A DNA stretch of 22,682 nucleotides from Paraktedonobacter sp035294465 (lineage in GTDB: Bacteria > Chloroflexota > Ktedonobacteria > Ktedonobacterales > Ktedonobacteraceae): contig DATGKW010000046.1 of the NCBI GenBank assembly GCA_035294465.1, positions 1 to 22,682 on the forward strand. The letters are read 5' to 3'. This document shows positions 16,308-22,682 of this stretch, piece after piece. A model generated the notes under the pieces. The model was not told where the DNA came from, ran no database searches, and saw only the letters and a program-made list of their open reading frames with translations. The translations under genes and the position numbers were made by a program. Each line of letters begins with the position of its first letter. Position 1 is the first letter of the stretch.

Positions 16308-17255
16308 ATGCGCGAGATTACCATTTTTAGCGGGACAGCTCACCAGGAGCTGGCCCAGGAGGTTTGTGACAATCTGAAGGTCCCGCTCTCCCCGGCGACG
16401 ATTCGTCACTTCAGCAATGATTGCCTCGAAGTTCAACTCAACGCCAACTGCCGCGAGAGCGATGTGTTTATCATCCAGCCTCTGGTCCCACCCGTTCAGG
16501 AACACCTTGTGCAGTTGCTCTTTATGCTCGATGCGGCCCGCGGGGCCTCCGCAGCGCGCACTACCGCCGTGATTCCTTACTATTCTTATGCCCGCTCCGA
16601 TAAAAAAGATGCCCCGCGCATCTCAATCGCGGGCCGCCTTGTCGCCGATCTGCTGGTTGCCGCCGGGGCCAATCGCGTACTGACCATGACGCTGCATGCC
16701 CCCCAGGTACACGGTTTTTTTAGCGTGCCAACAGACCATCTCAACGCACTCAATGTGCTGGCCCAGCATTTTCGCCATTATGACCTGAGCAACACCATCG
16801 TGCTTTCGCCAGATCTCGGCAACGCCAAATCAGCCTCTAATTTTGCCGGGCTGCTCAATCTACCGATGGCCGCCGGGCGCAAACATCGTATCTCCGATGA
16901 CCGTGTGATAATCGACGCCATTGTCGGCGACGTGGAAAGAAAAGATGTGATTATCCTTGACGATGAGATCGCCAACGGCGGTACTATCATCGAGATTCTG
17001 AATCGCCTGCGCGAACGCCGTGTTGAGCGTGTAGCTATCGCCTGCACACACGGCCTTTTCTGCGGCCCGGCTATTGCGCGCCTGCAAGCCCAGCCCGACA
17101 TCGCTGAGATTGTCACGACCAATACCGTGCCCATTCCGTCCGAGAAGCACCTGCCCAATATGACTATCCTCTCGATTGCGCCTCTGTTGGCCGAGGCTAT
17201 CCGCCGCATCCATAATGGTGAATCGGTGAGCAGTTTATTCGTGAATACGTTGTGA
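16308..17255 (+). CDS. Divergent ribose-phosphate pyrophosphokinase (PRPP synthetase)
   Basis: A 315-residue protein of the PRPP synthetase family, which transfers pyrophosphate from ATP to ribose 5-phosphate for nucleotide, His and Trp synthesis. Recognisable blocks are FSGTAHQELA (7-16), DVFIIQ (52-57), AVIPYYSYARSDKKDAPR (87-104), TLHAPQVHGFF (128-138, with the catalytic His130) and the PRPP loop ILDDEIANGGT (216-226). Several conserved positions differ from the classical enzyme. FSDGE is replaced by FSNDC (35-39), the ARQDRK block by ARSDKK, the flexible-loop KRR by RKHR (191-194), and DDMIDTGGT by DDEIANGGT. It may be a class variant or a paralogue with another role. An AAGGA lies 9 nt before the ATG. 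It is followed by a hairpin and then convergent genes. Confidence 0.85.
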   Translation: MREITIFSGTAHQELAQEVCDNLKVPLSPATIRHFSNDCLEVQLNANCRESDVFIIQPLVPPVQEHLVQLLFMLDAARGASAARTTAVIPYYSYARSDKKDAPRISIAGRLVADLLVAAGANRVLTMTLHAPQVHGFFSVPTDHLNALNVLAQHFRHYDLSNTIVLSPDLGNAKSASNFAGLLNLPMAAGRKHRISDDRVIIDAIVGDVERKDVIILDDEIANGGTIIEILNRLRERRVERVAIACTHGLFCGPAIARLQAQPDIAEIVTTNTVPIPSEKHLPNMTILSIAPLLAEAIRRIHNGESVSSLFVNTL

Positions 17256-17291
17256 CAGTGTTGTGGAAGCACTCGCGAATCCGAGTACGGA

Positions 17292-17313
17292 GTGACGCTC
17301 CTGGAGGCGTCAC
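17292..17313. terminator. Hairpin between convergent transcripts
   Basis: GTGACGC (17292-17298) pairs with GCGTCAC (17307-17313) around an 8-nt loop. It lies 36 nt after the PRPP synthetase stop and 32 nt from the end of the minus-strand receiver-kinase gene. No T-run follows, so termination is inferred from position. Confidence 0.5.
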
Positions 17314-17345
17314 CTGTTATCGAGAAAGGATAGTTCAAATGTCTT

Positions 17346-18977
17346 TTATCGCACGCCGGCTTGTAATTTCTCCGCCAACAAACTCGCCGATAAGAGGGCA
17401 TGGATACGCTGTTCCTGCTCCAGCGAGGTAAAGCGCAAGGTGTTTAATGAGTTGAGCAGCAGGGCAGCATAATACTCATGAAAATCGTCGCTGGAATTGT
17501 GCCTGATCACCTGGCGAGCAAGTTTGCGCAGATGGACGACGATATCATAGGTCTTCGCGAGATGTGGATTATCGGTCTGGAACCCGCCATCCAATTGATC
17601 CACTTCACTAAAGTGATCAATGCAGCAGAGCGCCTGATCCATGTCCAGGCGTTCCTCTAAAGTGGCGTCGCTGGTCGTGAGCATCTGGAGGCGCAAAGCA
17701 TCATCTAAAGCTACAAAATCGCGCAGGATGTGCCCGTGGCCAGTGTTCTGAAAATCAATCATCCAGATATGTCCATCATTATCTACTTGCAGGTTGTGCT
17801 GGTTAAAGTCGCCGTGCGTTGGGCAAGTGCAGGTGGGATATGCCAGATCTTGCCTTTCAATGGCCAGAAGCGGATCGATGAAACGCTTCTGGCTCTGAAG
17901 CGACTCAACGGAGAGATATTTCTGGTCTATCCGATGGACACCAGACAATTGCTTTAGCCTGTCCCTTAATTTTTCCAGGGTAAAGCCCAATGTCCTCTGA
18001 TAATCCTCGAAGAGATCAACCAGTCCTAAACGGTCGGCATTGGCATACCACTCACCGCAAGTTGTGAGAAACAGGTGATCCAGAGCCTGCTTGATCTGTG
18101 TAGCCTCGTGCTGTTTATAGTAGCTGGTAAAGTCTGTAGTTGGCCCACTGGCGCCCAGGAATGTATAGTTTATTCCTCCCAGATGAATCGTTCTGCGCAA
18201 ATCATGGATGCTGGTACAGTGGCCTCCTCCGATGAAGCGCTCGACAAACTGTTTATAGCGGGAGTACTCCTGCTGAATCTGAGAAGCGCTGCCATATTTT
18301 ACGATGACCGGGCTGCCTCCCCCATCCATAAAAAAGGGCCGTACCAGGAGCACTCCTGAGCCGCTGTAGCCAGGGGACATAGGACGTACCAGAACATTAT
18401 CAGCCTCATAAAACAGACGGCGTAACAAATCCTCCAGTTCGGCGGCCAGAAGTTGTGTAGGAAGGGGATCAGTTGAGATGGAGGGATCTGTTTCGTCGTA
18501 CCCCTGTTGAAGTTTCAGGTCAGCAGCAACGGCTTCGGGCCCACTGGTCTGCGACCAACGGATAGTCATATTGAGATTGAGATGGGCATCCTTCGCAAAA
18601 ACATTTTGTATGTCTTTGACAAATTTCTTCTCCTCAAAAGGTGTTTTTTCGATGAAATCCGCGATATCATAGTCACGAAAAGTTTCACGCATAATCTCTT
18701 TTGTACCGTAATTGGAAAACATTACTACCTGAATAGCCCTGGTTAACTCCCGCTGATCCAGTTCGCGCAAAAAGTGTAGACCCGCCTCATTGCTTGTACT
18801 ATCGAAGCAGATATCCAGGATGAGCACATGATAGAGCGCCTGCTCCAGAGCAGCCCGCGCCTGGTCAACCGTCTCTACCGCTTCGGCCTCAAAACCGGCT
18901 TTGTTCAAGGATTCGGCAGCAACGGTGCGCCAATCTGGCCGATCGTCAACCACCAGGATGCGCCCACGTTTTTTCAT
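17346..18977 (-). CDS. Receiver domain fused to an APH-like (TCAD9-like) kinase
   Basis: A 543-residue two-part protein. Residues 1-130 are an intact response-regulator receiver: acidic pair D11/D12 (VVDDRPD), phosphoacceptor D55 (LILDICFD), Ser/Thr-position residues around VVMFSN, and K111 (FIEKTPF). After a linker, about 175-430 is a kinase of the aminoglycoside-phosphotransferase/choline-kinase fold. It shows a Gly-rich loop PGYSGSGVLLVRP, the ATP-binding K227 (VIVKYGS), the catalytic loop HGDFNQHN (388-395) and the metal site IDF with D408. All catalytic residues are present, so it should be active. The pattern, including GHGHILRDF, resembles the domain I recall as 'ternary complex associated domain 9' of bacterial conflict systems. 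Its ATG overlaps the stop of the pseudo-receiver (ATGA). Likely role: a phosphorelay output in which receiver state controls a kinase. The substrate is unknown, and an antibiotic-resistance role is unlikely. Confidence 0.8.
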   Translation of the reverse strand: MKKRGRILVVDDRPDWRTVAAESLNKAGFEAEAVETVDQARAALEQALYHVLILDICFDSTSNEAGLHFLRELDQRELTRAIQVVMFSNYGTKEIMRETFRDYDIADFIEKTPFEEKKFVKDIQNVFAKDAHLNLNMTIRWSQTSGPEAVAADLKLQQGYDETDPSISTDPLPTQLLAAELEDLLRRLFYEADNVLVRPMSPGYSGSGVLLVRPFFMDGGGSPVIVKYGSASQIQQEYSRYKQFVERFIGGGHCTSIHDLRRTIHLGGINYTFLGASGPTTDFTSYYKQHEATQIKQALDHLFLTTCGEWYANADRLGLVDLFEDYQRTLGFTLEKLRDRLKQLSGVHRIDQKYLSVESLQSQKRFIDPLLAIERQDLAYPTCTCPTHGDFNQHNLQVDNDGHIWMIDFQNTGHGHILRDFVALDDALRLQMLTTSDATLEERLDMDQALCCIDHFSEVDQLDGGFQTDNPHLAKTYDIVVHLRKLARQVIRHNSSDDFHEYYAALLLNSLNTLRFTSLEQEQRIHALLSASLLAEKLQAGVR

Positions 18978-19393
18978 AAAAATGCTCCATTTCCTATGAG
19001 ATCCCAGGAGCGGCCCCGATGAGCCTGCTTTCCCAGAGACCGCTCTACAATCGCGAGAATTTCCGCCATATGATAGGTCTTATCGGTCACATCGAGTGCG
19101 CCTTGCAGAAAAAGGCCGCGCAAGTCCTGCCGTGAAAGCGTAGTAGAAAGAACAATTACCGGCTGCCGCCTGGCAAGTAAACGAGCGACAAGTTCCCGTT
19201 CTTCCGGGGTGATGCAAGCGCATCCCAGGAGAACGAGATTCCAGTCCATTCCCTCCCTGACCCCGCTCAAGGCATCATCATAGGTATCCTGCGTGACAGC
19301 CTGGTAGCCAGCCTGGCGCAACACGTGCGCAACATGTTCACGCCAGTACGTTTGAAGGTCGATTACCAGGATCTTTATGTCAGACGACTTCAT
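18974..19393 (-). CDS. Degenerate receiver (pseudo-receiver) domain protein
   Basis: A 139-residue stand-alone protein with the receiver fold pattern: KILVIDLQTYW at strand 1 (one acidic residue, D12), LVLLGCAC at strand 3, VIVLSTT at strand 4 with T84, and VTDKTYH at strand 5 with K105. The phosphoacceptor position is G57, not Asp, and the second acidic residue of strand 1 is Leu13. It therefore cannot be phosphorylated in the usual way, though it keeps the switch Thr and Lys. It overlaps both neighbours by ATGA (4 nt), between the histidine kinase and the receiver-kinase. This fits an adaptor that binds one or both of them. Two Cys at 58 and 60 replace the usual hydrophobic residues after the phosphorylation site. 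Confidence 0.75.
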   Translation of the reverse strand: MKSSDIKILVIDLQTYWREHVAHVLRQAGYQAVTQDTYDDALSGVREGMDWNLVLLGCACITPEERELVARLLARRQPVIVLSTTLSRQDLRGLFLQGALDVTDKTYHMAEILAIVERSLGKQAHRGRSWDLIGNGAFL

Positions 19394-22128
19394 ACGTTAT
19401 ATCCTTCCGACCTCGGCAGCAGTAATGTAAAAGTGGCACCTTTTCCTTCCTGACTGCTCACCTTTAAATTTCCGCCATGTCTTTTAGCATTGAACAAAGC
19501 GCTCCAGAGGCCGAAGCCAGAACTACGCTGTTTTGTGGAATAGAACAGGTCAAAGATTTTCGCGTGCTTCTCCCGAGGAATGCCCATGCCCGTATCGCTG
19601 ACCTCTATAGCGACAGACCACCCCTGGGCAAAGGCGCGCAAAGTAAGGGTTCCGCCATCGGGCATGGCATCTCTGGCGTTTGTGATCAAATTGCGCAGGG
19701 CATCGACAATCAGATGCTGACGTACACGCACCATGGGCAAATCCGGCTCGATCTCGATCTGAACCTGGATGGCGTCGGCCAGGGTAACGGCATTAAGAGC
19801 GTCCTCAAGCAAGACTCCAGGGGGAAGCCAGATCGTTGACTCATCGCCCCAACCGGCTTTCAATTCCGATCTCAGGCTCTCTCCAAGCTTGAGTACATTG
19901 GTAACAGCATTGGAGATATAATCTAGTTTCTGAGAGATAGGAAGGTTATTCACGCATTGTTGTTCTAGCTCATTATTGATCTGTTGAATGTGATATCCAA
20001 TCAGGCCGAGATCCTCCTGCAAGCGATGGGTAATCTCAAGAGTTGATTGTCCCACCAGGCTCATAATTTCGGCTTCCTGGCGCTGCTGGGTGATCTCAAG
20101 ACGGTAGAGCGTACCGGCCAGTTGCTGGGCCAATCCTGCAAAGAATTCTTTGTCCTTGTCCCGAAAATGGCCGACAATATGGCTCGTTAACTCCAGATTA
20201 CCGTAATAGCGATCGAGGATCTTGATGGGAGTAATCAGTAGCGAGCGGATGGTAGGATCTGCTGGCTGATGAGAAAATTTGAGAGGGTAATGAAGGATGT
20301 CATCGGCTACCAGAGGCTCCTTATGGCGCGCAACCCAGCCATTGAAGCTATCATCCAGTTTGAGAATTTGAGAGGGAGGAGTATGGCGGTGCTTTGTAGC
20401 AAGCACAAGGATCAACTCCTGGGTAGTCTCGTCGTAGCGGCGAAGGACGACTGGTGTCTGGCCCAACTCCTGAGCCAGATCCAGCGTAATCTGGTAGGCT
20501 TGCAGAGCGTCTTCTTGCTCGGTAAGTTGGGCCAGCTTCTCGCCAGCTTCATAGAGTAAGCGGAAACGCTCCGCGGAACGCTTTTCGCGCTCATAAGCCT
20601 GGGCTTTTTTAATGGCCAGCACCGCCTGCCCCGCCAGAGTCCTAAGAAATTCCACGTCCTCCTCTCGAAAGGCAGCTTCGCGAGCACTCTCAAAGTTCAG
20701 TAGACCAATGACTTTGTCCTCGTCAAGCAGAGGAACATCAAGTTCAGAGATAGTTTCTCCAATTGTCTCCAAATAGATATCTTTCCAGGGAGAATCACGA
20801 TGCACGTTATCAACCCGCACGATCTCTTTATGCTTAATCGCCCAGCCAATGATGCCCTCCTGGCTGATGGGGAAAGCAGACTGATCCATGCGAAGCTGCG
20901 TGCGGGGTCCCGCTGATGCCCCGAAGGTGAGTACCTGCCTCTCCAGGTTATGGAGCAGGATAGCCGAGTGATCCGCGGCCACTTCATCATGAGCGAGTTT
21001 AACAATTGTTGCCAGAACACTCTTCAGATCTGGGTCAGGCTGGTTGAGCGCGCTATCAATCTTTTGTAAGGTTATCAACTCATGAATACGCTTCTGGCTC
21101 AGTTGTCCAAAAGTGCGAGTGTTTTTCACAGCGATGGCTGCGGCATGCGCCAGTCCTTCGATGAGTAACTTTTGCGTCGCGTCGAAGCGCTGCGGCAGCC
21201 GGAAATTCACAAACAACACACCAACGCTCTTCTCTTCAACGAATAAAGGAATGGCGGCTGTCGAGCTTAGCCCTTCGCGTTGATAAAAGCGCTGGCGTTC
21301 CACCAGGCGAACATCTCCACGTAACAGCTTGTAAAGCTGGATGCTCTCTCGCGCAAAGATCGCCGTTCTTTTCTGCAACATAAGCAGCGCGATGTCATCC
21401 GGGCGCGAGGGGCGCATTGCCGAAAGGGCATCCGGGTCGCTCAAGTTCCCGGCGATACAAGGAGGTGAGATCAGGCTTGCGGTTGTCTGGTCGTAAGGAT
21501 AAAGAACAACTATATCTGCCCTGGTAATCTCTTTGATATTCTCGACAATGGCCTGAAGAGAGCCTGGAGACTCAAACTGTTGGGTCAGCAGTTGACCAGC
21601 CTCAGAAAGGAGAGTGAGATTTTTGAACAGGCGAACATTGCGTATGGCCTGGGCCAGATGATTCGCCAGTAATTCGAGGATAAAGCTATCCTCCTCTGTG
21701 TAAGCGTTGGGTTCGGGATGCTGGATAGAAAGCGCTCCAATTGGTTCACCCCGCAAACTCAAAGGCACATAGATAAAAGATTCCTCTGTCCTGGTTCCCT
21801 CCAGGTTTCCTATCTGGAAAGGCAGCTCTTCTTTGCTCCTCTGGCGAATGAAAAGAGAGGTATTATTTTCGATCACATATCTGCTGGCCCCTTCGAATGG
21901 CCAAGCAGCCTGGAAGACATCCTGCCCCTGCTGTGTGTAATAAACTTCCAGCGTTTTCGTTTCTGGTTGCAAAACCGCCAGGAGCAAGGCATGGCTGGCA
22001 TCGAGGATAGAGCCTATACGACTTTTGAGCTTCTCAAACAGAGTAGCCACATCTGAGGAAAGATCATCGTTGATTTCCTGACCTATGCGAGCAACTTCGC
22101 GATAACGGTGCTGCAACTGAGCTTGCAT
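19390..22128 (-). CDS. Soluble multi-GAF histidine kinase
   Basis: A 912-residue sensor kinase from the preferred start; residue numbers below count from the ATG at 22131. No membrane segment is visible, so the sensing is cytoplasmic. About four GAF-type modules span roughly 25-165, 190-340, 365-510 and 540-680 (for instance IYVPLSLRGEPIGALSIQ and DVPLLDEDKVIGLLNFES), linked by helices. A dimerisation segment follows (about 685-760) with a candidate phospho-His702 in EITHRLQEDLG. The ATPase domain (about 800-908) has N box NLITNARDAMP, G1 DTGMGIP, F box FDLFYSTKQ and G2 SGFGLWSA. Of two adjacent ATGs (22131, 22128), GGAAAGG lies 3 nt from the first and 6 nt from the second, so 22128 is preferred. 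Its stop overlaps the pseudo-receiver start by ATGA. The ligands of the GAF domains are unknown. Confidence 0.9.
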   Translation of the reverse strand: MQAQLQHRYREVARIGQEINDDLSSDVATLFEKLKSRIGSILDASHALLLAVLQPETKTLEVYYTQQGQDVFQAAWPFEGASRYVIENNTSLFIRQRSKEELPFQIGNLEGTRTEESFIYVPLSLRGEPIGALSIQHPEPNAYTEEDSFILELLANHLAQAIRNVRLFKNLTLLSEAGQLLTQQFESPGSLQAIVENIKEITRADIVVLYPYDQTTASLISPPCIAGNLSDPDALSAMRPSRPDDIALLMLQKRTAIFARESIQLYKLLRGDVRLVERQRFYQREGLSSTAAIPLFVEEKSVGVLFVNFRLPQRFDATQKLLIEGLAHAAAIAVKNTRTFGQLSQKRIHELITLQKIDSALNQPDPDLKSVLATIVKLAHDEVAADHSAILLHNLERQVLTFGASAGPRTQLRMDQSAFPISQEGIIGWAIKHKEIVRVDNVHRDSPWKDIYLETIGETISELDVPLLDEDKVIGLLNFESAREAAFREEDVEFLRTLAGQAVLAIKKAQAYEREKRSAERFRLLYEAGEKLAQLTEQEDALQAYQITLDLAQELGQTPVVLRRYDETTQELILVLATKHRHTPPSQILKLDDSFNGWVARHKEPLVADDILHYPLKFSHQPADPTIRSLLITPIKILDRYYGNLELTSHIVGHFRDKDKEFFAGLAQQLAGTLYRLEITQQRQEAEIMSLVGQSTLEITHRLQEDLGLIGYHIQQINNELEQQCVNNLPISQKLDYISNAVTNVLKLGESLRSELKAGWGDESTIWLPPGVLLEDALNAVTLADAIQVQIEIEPDLPMVRVRQHLIVDALRNLITNARDAMPDGGTLTLRAFAQGWSVAIEVSDTGMGIPREKHAKIFDLFYSTKQRSSGFGLWSALFNAKRHGGNLKVSSQEGKGATFTLLLPRSEGYNV

Positions 22129-22131
22129 CAT

Positions 22132-22257
22132 ATACCTTTCCGCCTTGTTACGAACATTCTGGTCTCTCTGCTCCGCTTTACATGACTGCTCTCTCTATTT
22201 CTGACGAGTATATTTATCCACTCTTGACAATTGCGATTCTTCAGGGTTATCACTCGC
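22132..22257 (-). other. Intergenic region upstream of the kinase operon
   Basis: About 130 nt (230 nt if the corrected end of the upstream gene at 22362 is used). It must hold the operon promoter unless the operon reads on from the upstream gene. On the minus strand TTGTCA and TATACT are only 12 bp apart, and a TATAAT just upstream (near 22266-22271) lacks a -35. No convincing promoter was found. Confidence 0.4.
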
Positions 22258-22682
22258 TCATTTATTATAATGACGTTTATCTGTTGGTTTATAAAAAATT
22301 GATCCGGCTTTTTCTATTGCAAAACACATTTTCTCTGGCGAGGAGTGTATTCGAACGGTGATTATTTCGGCAATGATTGGTAATAATCGCACAGATCTGT
22401 CAGGATACACTGTTTTACAGCGGGGGCGATCAAAGACGCACATGCGCTGTCCATGACGCAGCAGCGCTTTGTGGAAGTTATAGATGCTGCGAGAGTCTTG
22501 AGGGAGAAGCGCTTGCAGGAGGGTATGAGCCGCGTCTGCTGAAACTTTCTTGCCAATCAGGCCGAGACGGATGCTCCCTCTATGAACGTGGGTATCGACA
22601 GGTAAAACAGGTTTCTGGCACGAGAAGAGCAGGACGCAGGCCGTTGTCTTCGGCCCAACTCCTTCAAAGCGATTAAGCCATT
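22258..22682 (-). CDS. Endonuclease III-like DNA glycosylase, 3' part, frameshifted; 5' part off the right edge
   Basis: On the minus strand an open frame runs from the window edge. It shows the helix-hairpin-helix FEGVGPKTTACVLLFS (with the catalytic Lys of Nth enzymes), then PVLPVDTHVHR (the catalytic Asp) and the helical RLGLIGKKVSADAAHTLL. These are Nth/HhH-GPD glycosylase/AP-lyase hallmarks (base excision repair). After CVFDRPRC the literal frame gives an unrelated tail of about 45 residues to the stop at 22258. One base skipped in the A4 run at 22413-22416 gives KQCILTDLCDYYQSLPK and a TAA at 22362. That completes C-x6-C-x2-C-x5-C, the family's 4Fe-4S motif. So either the gene is frameshifted or the sequence has an indel. 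About 140 residues are visible; the ATPase-free N-terminal domain is missing because of the edge. Confidence 0.8.
   Translation of the reverse strand, partial: WLNRFEGVGPKTTACVLLFSCQKPVLPVDTHVHRGSIRLGLIGKKVSADAAHTLLQALLPQDSRSIYNFHKALLRHGQRMCVFDRPRCKTVYPDRSVRLLPIIAEIITVRIHSSPEKMCFAIEKAGSIFYKPTDKRHYNK

Noticed and set aside
17346..18977. Aminoglycoside-resistance phosphotransferase
   Set aside because: The kinase core fits the fold, but the receiver fusion and operon with a histidine kinase argue for a signalling role.
22224..22252. Plus-strand promoter TTGACA-17-TTATCA
   Set aside because: The boxes are fair but no plus-strand gene follows; an antisense RNA to the glycosylase is possible but unsupported.

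Overview
The window looks like chromosomal DNA from a Chloroflexota bacterium of the Ktedonobacteria type. This rests on gene style rather than on a marker match. It has a very large BTAD/AAA/TPR regulator with an N-terminal Cys-rich module, a multi-GAF histidine kinase, a receiver fused to an APH-like kinase, an ECF sigma factor with a membrane anti-sigma factor, and a 16S 5' end. I could not run any search, so the taxonomic guess is moderate at best.

Layout. Positions 1-86 are the first 86 nt of a 16S rRNA gene on the minus strand, running off the left edge. Its leader extends to about 846 and carries two good -35/-10 pairs. Divergent from it, a UvrD/PcrA-type helicase is read on the plus strand (1028-3298). 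Positions 3349-3582 hold a small minus-strand gene interrupted by an in-frame TGA. A PduO-type cob(I)alamin adenosyltransferase follows (4051-4602), then a sigma/anti-sigma pair (4937-7191) ending at a long hairpin. On the minus strand there is a PHP-family phosphoesterase (7283-8062). On the plus strand there is a DAO-type FAD oxidoreductase (8253-9575). An O-methyltransferase (9605-10315) lies just downstream of the 1492-residue BTAD regulator (10325-14803), both on the minus strand. An acyl-CoA dehydrogenase and a divergent PRPP synthetase form a plus-strand pair (15127-17255), closed by a hairpin.

The right end is a minus-strand signalling operon. A histidine kinase with about four GAF domains (19390-22128) overlaps by ATGA a degenerate receiver that lacks its phosphoacceptor Asp (18974-19393). 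That gene overlaps by ATGA a receiver fused to an APH-like kinase (17346-18977). The fused kinase resembles the 'ternary complex associated' kinase domain of bacterial conflict systems. This three-gene cassette is the best candidate for an under-described system. Upstream of it is the 3' part of an endonuclease III-like gene whose Fe-S cluster is split by a one-base insertion in an A-run.

How genes may work together: the sigma and anti-sigma genes are translationally coupled, and the O-methyltransferase is probably cotranscribed with the BTAD regulator. The kinase, pseudo-receiver and receiver-kinase products are probably made in fixed ratio from one mRNA. No insertion sequence, CRISPR array, tRNA or prophage gene was seen.
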